From DASUPK01 sp963831605 (GTDB lineage: Bacteria; Actinomycetota; Thermoleophilia; Solirubrobacterales; 70-9), in the NCBI GenBank assembly GCA_963831605.1, contig CAWHQR010000001.1, forward strand, positions 1 to 64,000: 64,000 bases of DNA. The letters run 5' to 3'. The position numbers and the translations under genes are program-made. Below, one piece after another: positions 8,030 through 15,944 of this stretch (positions within the stretch are counted from its first letter, which is position 1; the number at the start of each line of letters is the position of its first letter). The notes beneath the pieces are model-generated. The model had not been told where the DNA came from, made no database searches, and saw only the letters and a program-made list of their open reading frames with translations.

Positions 8030-8851
8030 ATGAAGGTCCGTTGGCTTGGTTGGGCGGGGGTCGAGATCGAGACGGAGGGAGCGGCTGTCGTGATCGATCC
8101 GCTCGCCGATCCGGGGGCGACCTTCGCGGCGCTGGGTGACGGCGCCGCGAGGGTCGAGCTTCCGCCCGTCCTTCCGTCGCAGACGCGTGGCGCGGTGGCC
8201 GGACTGGTCAGCCACCTCCACCGCGATCACACCGACGCCGCGGCGCTGGCTGAGGCCTTGGCTGACGACGCCACCGTGCACGAGCCGGCCTGGCCAGGCG
8301 GCTCGGACTTCGAGAACCTCGCGCTGGCCCAGGCGAACGCGGAGCTCGAGCAGGCCGGCCTCCCTCGCAAGCCGGTCGCGGCATGGGAGAGCTTCGAGGC
8401 GGGTCCCTTCATCCTCACGGCGCTGCCCGCCGTTGACGGCCTGGGCGACCCGCAGGTCTCATGGCTGGTCGAGGCCGACGGCCTGCGTGTCCTCCATCTC
8501 GGCGACACGATCTTTCACGGCTACTGGTGGCGGATGGCCCAGCGCCACGGGCCATTCGATGTCGTCCTTGCTCCGGTCAACGGGGGGGTCGTCAACTTCC
8601 CCCACCTGCAGCCGCCGAGCCCGTTCGCCGCGGCGCTCGAGCCGGAACAGGCGGCCGCCGCCGCCGAGGCGCTGGGCGCCGGCACGCTGATCCCGATCCA
8701 CTACGGCGGCTTCGAGATCGATCCCTTCTATCTGCCCGTCGCAGATCCGATCGAGCGCCTGCGGGCCGCGACCGAGCACCGCCCCTACGACGTCCGCGTT
8801 CTCGAGCCGGGAGAGAGCTTCGAACCGGCGGCGGTGGCGCCGGCGGGCTGA
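8030..8851 (+). CDS. MBL-fold metallo-hydrolase (UlaG-like)
   Basis: A 273-residue metallo-beta-lactamase-fold protein. The N-terminal strand pair (VRWLGWAGVEIE...VVIDP) is followed by the metal motif HLHRDH near residue 64, then HLGDTIFHG and a late IPIHYGGFE supplying further ligands. This order is typical of UlaG/YtkL-like Zn- or Mn-dependent hydrolases; the substrate is unknown. A strong Shine-Dalgarno sequence (AAAGGAGGA) precedes the ATG by six bases. Its divergent partner is a TetR regulator that probably controls it. Confidence 0.88.
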   Translation: MKVRWLGWAGVEIETEGAAVVIDPLADPGATFAALGDGAARVELPPVLPSQTRGAVAGLVSHLHRDHTDAAALAEALADDATVHEPAWPGGSDFENLALAQANAELEQAGLPRKPVAAWESFEAGPFILTALPAVDGLGDPQVSWLVEADGLRVLHLGDTIFHGYWWRMAQRHGPFDVVLAPVNGGVVNFPHLQPPSPFAAALEPEQAAAAAEALGAGTLIPIHYGGFEIDPFYLPVADPIERLRAATEHRPYDVRVLEPGESFEPAAVAPAG

Positions 8852-8920
8852 GATCCAATTCCCATCAAGTTCTTAGCCTTCGCACAGTTCCCGCTGAGGT
8901 TCGGCCGGTTGACTGGGCGC

Positions 8921-9256
8921 ATGGCAGAGCACAACCCCCCGAGGAGGGTCACGGCGGTGGTCAGGCGCGGGAACGGTCAGGTTCTGGTCGCCGTTGCTGC
9001 CCTGGCGTTCTCCGGCACGGTGGCCCTCGGTGCACCTCCGCCACCGGTGCTGCCGTCCGAGCGAGTGAGGGTCGTCCGAGGGCGGGTCCTGGGCCCCGCC
9101 CTCGTGAGTGTCCCTGCGCGGACTCTGGTGCGGTGGCTTCGGCTGTGCTTGGCGCTTCCCGAGATCGGGACGACGCCTCCGAGTCGGTCTGACACGCCGG
9201 CCCTGCCGACCGTCGGGCGGCCGCGAGACGGTCCCCGCTCCGCGCGCGACCTCTAG
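8921..9256 (+). CDS. Hypothetical protein with one hydrophobic segment
   Basis: A 111-residue open frame starting at ATG 8921. It contains a cationic N-terminus (PPRRVTAVVRRGNG), a hydrophobic helix (VLVAVAALAFSGTVALGAP) that could be a signal anchor, then a Pro/Arg-rich tail. I do not recognise a family, and the composition is not strongly protein-like. In its favour, its stop interlocks with the convergent exonuclease stop at CTAG, a pattern repeated at three other well-supported gene pairs here. It may be a small membrane-anchored protein or spurious. Confidence 0.35.
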   Translation: MAEHNPPRRVTAVVRRGNGQVLVAVAALAFSGTVALGAPPPPVLPSERVRVVRGRVLGPALVSVPARTLVRWLRLCLALPEIGTTPPSRSDTPALPTVGRPRDGPRSARDL

Positions 9257-10137
9257 CGCGCCATCTCCTCCAGCCGCTCGGCCAGCCGGTTCATGCCACG
9301 GGCCCGGGCGGCCTTGGCGGCGCCCCGGTAGTCCGTGCGCTTGTCGCGAGGCCTGGAGACCTTCTGGGTGCGCAGGGTCGCCATGTCCTTGAAGGCGCGC
9401 AGCAGGTCCGGGTCAGCGGTCAGCGACGTGCGCAGCGCGGGGCGGGTCTCGCGAATCGCCCGGTCCAGGACCTTCTCGAGGGAGCCGTGCTTCCGCAGCA
9501 GCTCGACCGCCGTCTTCTCCCCGACACCCTTGGCCCCCGGGATCCCGTCCGAGGGGTCGCCGCGGAGGGCGATCAGGTCGGGCACGAGGTTGGGCGGGAT
9601 GCCGTAGCGCTCCTTCACCTCCTTCGGCCCCATCGGCTGCCCGCCCTGCTTGCCGGTGCTCACGTAGAGGACCTTGGTGGACCCGCTCGCGCATTGGAAC
9701 ATGTCGCGGTCGCCGGTCATCAGCAGGCTCCTCCCGCCGGCGTTCGCCTCCTTCAGCGCGTAGGAGTTCAGGATGTCGTCCGCCTCGAGGTCCTCCGAGC
9801 CCGCGACCGTCCAGCCGAAGGCGCCGAAGAAGTCGGCCGAGTCGTCCCACTGCGGACCGAGCTCGGCGGGGAAGGCCGCCTCACGGTCGGCGTGGTAGGC
9901 GGGGTAGAGCTCGAGCCGATACGCCGCGGCGTCCGGCCCGAAGCAGAGGACGACGGCGCGAGGGCCGTGCTTCTCGATCTCCCGCAGGATCAGGTTGGCG
10001 GTGCCCAGCAGGGCATTGACCGGCTTGCCGTCCGGGCCCTTGATCGACTTCGGCAGCGCGTAGAACGCTCGGAACAACATCGAGGGGGCATCGACGACGA
10101 GCAGCGGCTTCGGCACTTCGCGGAAACTAGCGACCAC
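9253..10137 (-). CDS. Stand-alone 5'-3' exonuclease (PolA N-domain / FEN family)
   Basis: A 294-residue protein equivalent to the N-terminal 5' nuclease of DNA polymerase I, without any polymerase domain. Visible motifs are LLVVDAPSMLFRAFYALP at the N-terminus (metal Asp and helical arch entry), GSEDLEADDIL and LLMTGDRDMFQ (metal-binding acidic cluster), and the helix-hairpin-helix/H3TH element ALRGDPSDGIPGAKGVGEKTA. It would remove 5' flaps and RNA primers and assist repair. The start is a GTG at 10137. Actinobacteria often carry such a gene besides polA. Confidence 0.9.
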   Translation of the reverse strand: MVASFREVPKPLLVVDAPSMLFRAFYALPKSIKGPDGKPVNALLGTANLILREIEKHGPRAVVLCFGPDAAAYRLELYPAYHADREAAFPAELGPQWDDSADFFGAFGWTVAGSEDLEADDILNSYALKEANAGGRSLLMTGDRDMFQCASGSTKVLYVSTGKQGGQPMGPKEVKERYGIPPNLVPDLIALRGDPSDGIPGAKGVGEKTAVELLRKHGSLEKVLDRAIRETRPALRTSLTADPDLLRAFKDMATLRTQKVSRPRDKRTDYRGAAKAARARGMNRLAERLEEMAR

Positions 10138-10166
10138 CGGGAGGCTCCGCTTTGGAGCGCTGGCCC

Positions 10167-10760
10167 TTAGGCCGGTACGCCCAGCAGCGCCGCCTCGACC
10201 TCGCGCAGGCGGTCGACATCGCCGCGGATTCCGATCACGGCGTCGTTGAAGAGAAACGCCTGCGCGAGCTTGACGATCGCGAAGGCGAGCACCGAGGGCT
10301 CGACCGGCGGCTCGTAGGTCCCCGCCTCGGCCTCCTCGGCGATCTGCGCCGTGATCAGCTCGACGATCCGCGGCTGCACGATGCCGGCGCCCGAGGCGAT
10401 GATCCGCAGCGAGGCGTCGCGCTCCTGCTCGACGAACGCCCGCAGGGCGGGTGCGTCGGCCAGGGCGCGGTTGAAGCGGTCGAAGGTGTCCAGGAGCCCC
10501 GGGCCGCCCTTCCCCTTCAGCCCCGAGCGGGCCTTGGCCAGCACCGGCTCCGTCGCCCGAGTGATCACCTCGCCGAGCAGCTTCTCGCGCGAGCCGAACC
10601 AGCGGTAGATCGTCGCGCGCCCGACTCCCAGCTCCGATGCGATCGCCTGCAGGTCGACGCGCTCCCCGCGGAGATACCGGTGGAGACCGGCCGCGAGCAC
10701 GTCATCCCGGCTCGCTGCCGGAGGACGGCCGCGCTTACTTTTCGCGCTCGTTTGCGACAT
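10167..10760 (-). CDS. QsdR-like TetR family regulator
   Basis: A 197-residue regulator with a Lys/Arg-rich start (KSKRGRPPAASRDDVLAAGL) and the segment HRYLRGERVDLQAIASELGVGRATIYRWFGSREKLLGEV, a helix-turn-helix matching the QsdR group of TetR proteins, named after a quorum-signal degradation regulator. The ligand and targets here are unknown. The ATG at 10760 is the only plausible start. The downstream exonuclease follows after 29 bases and could be co-transcribed. Confidence 0.88.
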   Translation of the reverse strand: MSQTSAKSKRGRPPAASRDDVLAAGLHRYLRGERVDLQAIASELGVGRATIYRWFGSREKLLGEVITRATEPVLAKARSGLKGKGGPGLLDTFDRFNRALADAPALRAFVEQERDASLRIIASGAGIVQPRIVELITAQIAEEAEAGTYEPPVEPSVLAFAIVKLAQAFLFNDAVIGIRGDVDRLREVEAALLGVPA

Positions 10761-10787
10761 GGAAACCCGATTGTGGAGGAGCCGGCC

Positions 10788-11735
10788 CTAGACCGCGACT
10801 ACTCGGCGCCCCACCTCCGCCTCGATCTGCATCCGCAGGCCCTCCTCGAGCGAGACGCCGGGCAGATAGCCGAGCTCCTCGCGGGCCTTGCTCGTGTCCG
10901 CTCTCGTCTTGCGCGTGTCCCCGACGACGGCCGAGCGGTGATCGACGGTCAGCTCTCTCCCGAGCAGCAGGCTGAGGGTCTCGATCGCCACCGTGACGGT
11001 TGTTGGGTCGCACCCAGCGACGTTGTAGGCGGCCCCGGGGGTCCCGCGCTCGCCGGCGGTAACGGTCACGTCGATTGCATCGGCCACATAGGTGAAGTCC
11101 CGCTCCTGGCGCCCGTCCCCGAACACCTCGATCGGCTCGTCGTCGAGGCCGGCCCGGATGAAGCGGCTGAACGCCATGTCCGGGCGCTGGCGCGGGCCGA
11201 AGATCGTGAAGTAGCGCAGGGCGACCGTGGGGATTCCGAACCCGCGGAAGTACTGCCTGCAGAGGTGCTCCCCCGCAAGCTTCGTCAATCCGTATGGAGA
11301 AATCGGAGCAGGGGTGTCGCTCTCCGTGACGGGAAATCGCTCCGCTTCGCCGTAGATCGAGGAGGACGAGGCGAAGATGAATCGGCGCAGCCGGCGACCC
11401 CGCGAAACCTCCAGCAGCCTCTGTGTGGCCAACACGTTGTCGGAGAGGTAGACGTCGAAGTCCTGCCAGCTGGCCCGAACTCCGGGCTGCGCGGCGAGGT
11501 GAAACACCACTTCAACCCCCGCCATCAGCGATTCCAGATCGAGCTCGTTCAAATCTCCCTCGGCGAAGCTGAATCCCTCCTCGCCCTCGACGGCGGCGAG
11601 GTTCGCACGCTTGAGCTCCCGGTCGTAATAGCCGGAGAGCCTGTCAACCGCCTGGATCTCGGCCCCGTCGCGGAGGAGCCGTTCGCAAAGGTGTGAGCCA
11701 ATGAAGCCGGCCGCTCCTGTCACCAAGGCCTTCAA
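10788..11735 (-). CDS. NAD-dependent sugar-nucleotide epimerase/dehydratase
   Basis: An extended SDR of 315 residues. The N-terminal Rossmann motif is TGAAGFIGSH. The NAD-contact segment is FHLAAQPGVRASW, with catalytic Ser in SSSSIYG and the YxxxK pair in SPYGLTKLAGE. The RYFTIFGPRQRPDMA block follows, typical of UDP-glucose/GlcNAc 4-epimerases and related dehydratases. The precise sugar cannot be told. The start appears to be a TTG (11735) immediately before KALVTGA, five bases after the stop of the SnoaL gene, suggesting translational coupling rather than independent ribosome loading. It probably serves cell-envelope polysaccharide synthesis. Confidence 0.88.
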   Translation of the reverse strand: MKALVTGAAGFIGSHLCERLLRDGAEIQAVDRLSGYYDRELKRANLAAVEGEEGFSFAEGDLNELDLESLMAGVEVVFHLAAQPGVRASWQDFDVYLSDNVLATQRLLEVSRGRRLRRFIFASSSSIYGEAERFPVTESDTPAPISPYGLTKLAGEHLCRQYFRGFGIPTVALRYFTIFGPRQRPDMAFSRFIRAGLDDEPIEVFGDGRQERDFTYVADAIDVTVTAGERGTPGAAYNVAGCDPTTVTVAIETLSLLLGRELTVDHRSAVVGDTRKTRADTSKAREELGYLPGVSLEEGLRMQIEAEVGRRVVAV

Positions 11736-11739
11736 GGTT

Positions 11740-12120
11740 CTAGTCGGACAGCCCGGCGGCTTCGAGAGCTTGCTCGGGCTTGGTGAACCAGCGGAATCTG
11801 ACGGCCTTTCCGTCCCGGACCGTCCAGATGTAGCCCTGCTTCCAGTCGATGTCCACGCCGCTTCCCTTCCCCGTGCCTGTGATCCGGGCGATCACGACGA
11901 CATCGGCCCCGGCATCGATGAACCGCTCCGGCTCCACCTGCACGTCGTCGTAGGCGTCGCGGATTCCGGCAAAGGCCTGACGCCCGCGCCGAGTGCCTCC
12001 CTCGACGGCATCCGACGGGTTGACGTATTCGACGTCGGCGTCGATCAGGTCGCGAGCGGATCTGCCCTCGAGCCAGGCCTCGTAGATGCGGCGCACGACC
12101 TCGACGTTCTCCTCCGACAT
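11740..12120 (-). CDS. SnoaL-like NTF2-superfamily protein
   Basis: A 126-residue protein beginning MSEENVEVVRRIYEAW, a start typical of the many SnoaL-like paralogues found in Thermoleophilia. The remainder has the NTF2-like pattern, with ADVVVIARITGTGKGSG and a terminal WTVRDGKAVRFRWF strand. Individual functions in this family are unknown; the fold holds small hydrophobic ligands. It is the second SnoaL-like gene in the window and precedes the epimerase by five bases. Confidence 0.86.
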   Translation of the reverse strand: MSEENVEVVRRIYEAWLEGRSARDLIDADVEYVNPSDAVEGGTRRGRQAFAGIRDAYDDVQVEPERFIDAGADVVVIARITGTGKGSGVDIDWKQGYIWTVRDGKAVRFRWFTKPEQALEAAGLSD

Positions 12121-12148
12121 CGTCCCCAGTATCTCGCCAGCGCGAGCG

Positions 12149-13426
12149 TCAGGTCGTCGGCCAGCTGACGGGCAGCTTCTTCAACTGGTTGAGGAAGGCC
12201 GAGACCGCCGGGTCCGGGGTGCCGGCCAGCTTCATGTCGGGGAAGCGCTTCAGCGTCTCCTCGAAGAGGATCTTGAGCTCGAGCCGGGCCAGCGCGGCGC
12301 CGAGACAGAAGTGCCGGCCGCCGGCACCGAACGCCTGGTGCTCGGGGTTGCGGTGGACGTCGAAGCGGTCCGGATCCTCGTAGACGTCCTCGTCGCGGTT
12401 CGAGCTCAGGTACCACATCAGCACCTTCTCGCCCTCGGCGATCTGCTTGCCGCCGATCTCGGTGTCCTTCGTCGTCGTCCGGCGGAAATGGGCGAAGGCG
12501 GGGTACATCCGCAGGGCCTCCTCCACCGCGCCTGGGATCAGCGACGGGTCGTCAACCAGCATCTTCATCTGGTCGGGGTGTTCGAGCAGCGCGCGCATGC
12601 CGCTGGTGTAGGTCGCCTTGGTCGAGTCGTTTCCCGCTGCGACCAGGAGGAAGAAGCCCATCACGATCTCGTGCTCCTCGAGCTTCTCGCCATCGATCTC
12701 GGCGTGGACGAGCACGCTGGTGAGGTCGTCGGTCGGGTTCTCGCGCCGCTCGGCGATCATCTCGCGACAGCGCTCGAAGATCTCGGGGATGTCCTGCTCG
12801 AGCACCTGCTCGAGGCCGCCGGGATTGAGGTCCTCGTCGCCGAAGCCGAGGGCCGAGTTCATGAGCTTGGCCCAGATGGCGTCGTCCTTCTCCGGGATTC
12901 CCATGAAGCTGCCGATCACCCGCGAGACGACGGGCTGCGCGACGTCGATCACCAGATCGCACTCGCCGCGAGGGGCAACGTCGTCGAGCACGCGCTCGGT
13001 GATCGCGCGGATCGCGTCCTCGTGCTCGGCGATCCGCTTCGGGGTGAAGCCGCGCTGGAAGAGCATCTTGAGGCGGTCGTGCTTCGGCGGGTCCATGCCG
13101 ATGAACATCGCCTGCTGGAGCTCCAGGGGAACGGCATGAGTGAGGCCGGTGACGCCGCCGCGCTCCGAGGAGTAGGTCTGGTGGTCGAGGCTGACCTGCC
13201 GGATGAGGTCAGCCTTGCTGAGCGACCAGAAGCCGTCCTCGTCGGGGTACTCGGAGATCACCTCGGTCCGGTGTACGGGGCACCGGCCGCGGAGCTCCTT
13301 GAAGATCGCGTGGGGAGGACCGTCCACCCAGTTGGGGCGCTCGGTGAGCTCGATGGCCTCGAGCTCCTCCTGGCTCAGGGTCGAGGGATCCTTCGCGGCG
13401 AGCTCCTCCTGGACCGGCTTGTTCAT
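12149..13426 (-). CDS. Cytochrome P450
   Basis: About 425 residues with all P450 hallmarks. The I-helix motif AGNDST is at residues 264-269, ExxR at 303-306, and the heme loop FGAGGRHFCLG has the proximal Cys at residue 374. The C-terminal third resembles the CYP125/CYP142-like group that oxidises steroid or terpenoid side chains, but substrate choice is inference. I start at ATG 13426 (MNKPVQEEL) because a good GAGGAG Shine-Dalgarno sequence precedes it; a TTG further upstream is less likely. It diverges from an SDR/CML-decarboxylase/SRPBCC gene set across a region holding a 20-base inverted repeat. No ferredoxin or reductase partner is adjacent. Confidence 0.92.
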   Translation of the reverse strand: MNKPVQEELAAKDPSTLSQEELEAIELTERPNWVDGPPHAIFKELRGRCPVHRTEVISEYPDEDGFWSLSKADLIRQVSLDHQTYSSERGGVTGLTHAVPLELQQAMFIGMDPPKHDRLKMLFQRGFTPKRIAEHEDAIRAITERVLDDVAPRGECDLVIDVAQPVVSRVIGSFMGIPEKDDAIWAKLMNSALGFGDEDLNPGGLEQVLEQDIPEIFERCREMIAERRENPTDDLTSVLVHAEIDGEKLEEHEIVMGFFLLVAAGNDSTKATYTSGMRALLEHPDQMKMLVDDPSLIPGAVEEALRMYPAFAHFRRTTTKDTEIGGKQIAEGEKVLMWYLSSNRDEDVYEDPDRFDVHRNPEHQAFGAGGRHFCLGAALARLELKILFEETLKRFPDMKLAGTPDPAVSAFLNQLKKLPVSWPTT

Positions 13427-13476
13427 CCTCGCTCCTCTCGGGTTGCCGAGCATGGTCGAATGGGCCCGCGCAGCTT

Positions 13477-13496
13477 AACTGGCCAGCCAGCCAGTT
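13477..13496. promoter_or_regulatory. Inverted repeat in the P450/SDR divergent region
   Basis: AACTGGC and GCCAGTT form perfect 7-base arms around CAGCCA. The element lies between the P450 start and the SDR start and is a plausible TetR-type operator controlling both. No regulator gene is adjacent, so the binding protein is unknown. Confidence 0.5.
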
Positions 13497-13511
13497 TCTA
13501 CTCAGGCCCGA

Positions 13512-14369
13512 GTGGATAGGGTCAGCTCAGTGAGCCGACCGCCGAGCCGCTCTGAGCCCGAGGGGGCCGAGGCGACGGGCCGGGCCCCCGGACGGGGCCG
13601 GCTCGAGGGGCGCCGCATCCTCGTAGTGGGGGCCGGGCAGGAGGACCACGGGCTCGAGGACCCGCCGATCGGCAACGGTCGCGCGATGTCCGTTCTCTTC
13701 GGCCGGGAGGGCGCCTCGGTTGCGGTCGCCGACCTGAACGAGGAGACCGCGAGGGTGACTGCCGAGCTGGTCGAGGCCGAGGGTGCTGCCGCGAAGGTGA
13801 TCGCCGCCGACGCCGCGGACGAGGAGGAGGCGACGCGGATGTTCGCCGCCGCGACCCAGGCCCTCGGCGGGCTGGACGGCCTGGTGATGAACCTCGGGAT
13901 CGGGGCCGGCCTCGGCATCGCCGGCACGAGCACGGAGGACTGGGACCGGGTGATGGCGGTCAACCTGCGCTCGCATTTCCTCGGTTGCAAGCTCGGGCTG
14001 GCGGCGATGAGGGAGGGGGGAGGAGCGATCGTCCTCGCCGGCTCAATAGCCTCCCGGGAGGTGATGCCCTTTCCCGCCTACGCCGCTTCGAAGGCCGCGC
14101 TGGAGGCGCTCTGCCGCCAGTCGGCGGTGGAGGGGGCGCCGACGGTCCGGACCAACCTGCTGCTCCCGGGCCTGATCGACACCTCGCTGGGACGGCTCGC
14201 CTCGCAGGTCAGCCCGCTGCGCGATCAGGTGCGGATTCCCGCCCGCCGCCAGGGGACCGCGTGGGAGGTCGCCTACGGCGCCCTCTACCTGCTCTCGGGC
14301 GAGTCGAGCTACGTCACCGGCCAGAGCCTCGTCGTCGACGGGGGCCTGACGATCGGACCGAGGGCATGA
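13512..14369 (+). CDS. SDR family oxidoreductase with expanded glycine loop
   Basis: A 285-residue short-chain dehydrogenase. The catalytic Ser (VLAGSIAS) and YxxxK pair (YAASKAALEAL) are present, as is the C-terminal YVTGQSLVVDGG element. The cofactor loop is unusual: instead of a compact TGxxxGIG it reads VVGAGQEDHGLEDPP and then IGNGRAM, an insertion of about ten residues seen in a minor SDR subgroup. An Asp in VAVADLN suggests a preference for NAD over NADP. GTG starts at 13512 or 13530 are both possible. The next gene's ATG overlaps its stop, marking an operon that diverges from the P450. Confidence 0.88.
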   Translation: MDRVSSVSRPPSRSEPEGAEATGRAPGRGRLEGRRILVVGAGQEDHGLEDPPIGNGRAMSVLFGREGASVAVADLNEETARVTAELVEAEGAAAKVIAADAADEEEATRMFAAATQALGGLDGLVMNLGIGAGLGIAGTSTEDWDRVMAVNLRSHFLGCKLGLAAMREGGGAIVLAGSIASREVMPFPAYAASKAALEALCRQSAVEGAPTVRTNLLLPGLIDTSLGRLASQVSPLRDQVRIPARRQGTAWEVAYGALYLLSGESSYVTGQSLVVDGGLTIGPRA

Positions 14370-14926
14370 GCCCGGATCCCCGGATCCCCCCGGTGCCGCC
14401 CGAGGAGTGGAGCGGCGAGATCAAGCAGATCCTGGAGGCCGTGCCCGGGGGAGTCGAGAATCGCCTCGGGGACAACAACATCTTCCCCACGCTCGCGCAG
14501 CATCCGGAGCTGTTCCGCGCGTGGCTTCGCTTCGGCGGCTACCTGCTCACCTCCGGCAAGCTCCCCGGACGCGACCGCGAGTTGCTCATCCTGCGTACGG
14601 CGGTCAATTGCCGCTCCTCGTACGAGTGGGGACAGCACGTCCGGATCTCCCTCGCCGGCGGAATCGAGCGGGAGGTGATCGACCGGGTGCTGGACGGACC
14701 CGAAGCGGATGGCTGGACCCCGCACGAGGCGGCGCTTCTCCGTGCGGCGGACGAGCTTCAGGCGGGCTCGCGGATCTCCGACGAGGCCTGGGAGGCGCTC
14801 GCCGAGACCTTCGACACCGAGCAGCTCATGGAGACCGCACTGGTCGTCGGCCACTACCAGATGCTCGCGGGTGCCCTGAACAGCTTCGGCGTCGAGCTCG
14901 ATGAGGGACTCGAGCCCCTGCCCTAG
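14366..14926 (+). CDS. Carboxymuconolactone decarboxylase family protein
   Basis: A 186-residue all-helical protein of the CMD/AhpD superfamily. Segments such as ELFRAWLRFGGYLLTSGKLPGRDRELLILR and SSYEWGQHVRI align with that family, with EWxxH supplying the conserved Glu and His. The usual CxxC of the AhpD peroxidase branch is absent (it reads NCRSSYEW), so peroxidase activity is unlikely. A decarboxylase or lyase role on an aromatic or cyclic acid is possible. The ATG overlaps the SDR stop (ATGA), so the two are translationally coupled. Confidence 0.85.
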   Translation: MSPDPRIPPVPPEEWSGEIKQILEAVPGGVENRLGDNNIFPTLAQHPELFRAWLRFGGYLLTSGKLPGRDRELLILRTAVNCRSSYEWGQHVRISLAGGIEREVIDRVLDGPEADGWTPHEAALLRAADELQAGSRISDEAWEALAETFDTEQLMETALVVGHYQMLAGALNSFGVELDEGLEPLP

Positions 14927-14944
14927 GGCCGTAGGGTTCCCCGC

Positions 14945-15400
14945 GTGAAGCCGGTCACCGTCTCGATCGAGGTCCCGAACTCGACGCATCAGGTCTACGA
15001 GTTCCTCGACGTGCTCGGCAACCACGAGTCCTTCATGGACCACTTCATGGTCGACTGGAAGCTCTCGGGCCCGAAGCGGGGGGTGGGGGCGAAGGCGAAC
15101 GTTCGCGTCAAGGCGACGGCCGAGAAGGACTGGACCGACGTCGAGATCGTCGAGGCCGACTCCGACCGCCGACTCGTCGAGGAGACCCTGGGTGGCCCGA
15201 GCGCCAAGCGGCGCACGCGGGGCACCTACCACCTGAAGGCGCTGCCGGACGGCGGCACCAGGATCACCTTCGAGCTCGAGTTCGTGGAGATGCCCACCGG
15301 GGAGCGCCTGATGGGCCCGCTCAACCGCGCCTACGTGAGGCGGGTCAACCGCAGGGCGATGAAGCGCCTGGCCGAGCGCCTCGCAGACTCCGGCCAGTAG
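14945..15400 (+). CDS. SRPBCC family protein (polyketide-cyclase/START-like fold)
   Basis: A 151-residue protein starting at GTG 14945. The pattern VTVSIEVPNSTHQVYEFLDVLGNHESFMDHF, then Gly-Thr-rich strands and a long C-terminal helix (VRRVNRRAMKRLAERLA), matches the SRPBCC hydrophobic-ligand-binding fold. It may bind, cyclise or shuttle a small lipid or polyketide. It lies 18 bases after the CMD-family gene and probably belongs to the same operon. Confidence 0.82.
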   Translation: MKPVTVSIEVPNSTHQVYEFLDVLGNHESFMDHFMVDWKLSGPKRGVGAKANVRVKATAEKDWTDVEIVEADSDRRLVEETLGGPSAKRRTRGTYHLKALPDGGTRITFELEFVEMPTGERLMGPLNRAYVRRVNRRAMKRLAERLADSGQ

Positions 15401-15413
15401 GCGGGCCCTCGGA

Positions 15414-15938
15414 ATGTTCGAGAACCTGTCGCCGATGAGCCTCTCTCGATTCAGTCATGTCCTCTCGGTGCTGCTGGCCACTGCGGTGATCGCCGTGCTC
15501 GCCGGCTGCGGCTCGGATTCGAGCGGCGAGACCGCCGCCAGCGCCCCGGCCACCTCGGTCTCGATCCCGTCGCCGACATCGCCGATCCCGACGACGACTA
15601 CGCCGAGCACCACGACCGGTGGCGGCAAGAAGCAGGGCCCGGCGACCACGACCACCGCCTCGGGCGGCTCCGCCAGCTGTTCGGTCCCCGACGCCTATGC
15701 GAAGTTCAAGTACACCGGGATCGATTGCACCGGCGCAGTCGCGGTGGCGACCGCCTGGGATCAGGACGGCAAGGACTGCAACACCGTCGACAACCCGAAC
15801 GTCGACGCGGGGTACCACCGCACCTGCTCGGTCGAGGGATTCACCTGCACCGCCAAGCGCGACATCCACTCCGACGGCCGCTTCGTCACCTGCACGCAAG
15901 GTGGGCAGAGCATCCGTTTCACCTGGCTGCCGGCGTAG
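15414..15938 (+). CDS. Secreted lipoprotein with Thr-rich linker
   Basis: An N-terminal hydrophobic helix (VLSVLLATAVIAVLAGCG) ends in a lipobox with Cys at the expected lipidation site. A low-complexity Ser/Thr/Pro linker follows, then a globular domain of about 85 residues with six Cys in pairs (SCSVPD, IDCTGA, KDCNTV, RTCSVEG, FTCTAK, VTCTQGG), likely three disulfides. I do not recognise the domain. It would sit on the outer face of the membrane. It may start at ATG 15414 or at the second ATG 15435. Confidence 0.75.
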   Translation: MFENLSPMSLSRFSHVLSVLLATAVIAVLAGCGSDSSGETAASAPATSVSIPSPTSPIPTTTTPSTTTGGGKKQGPATTTTASGGSASCSVPDAYAKFKYTGIDCTGAVAVATAWDQDGKDCNTVDNPNVDAGYHRTCSVEGFTCTAKRDIHSDGRFVTCTQGGQSIRFTWLPA

Positions 15939-15944
15939 CTTCGG

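Noticed and set aside
9253..10137. Truncated DNA polymerase I
   Set aside because: The protein has proper start and stop and the length of stand-alone 5'-3' exonucleases; no remnants of polymerase motifs follow.
14366..14400. Direct repeat of CCCGGATCC next to the CMD-family start
   Set aside because: Two short copies within coding sequence in GC-rich DNA; no sign of an attachment site or element end.
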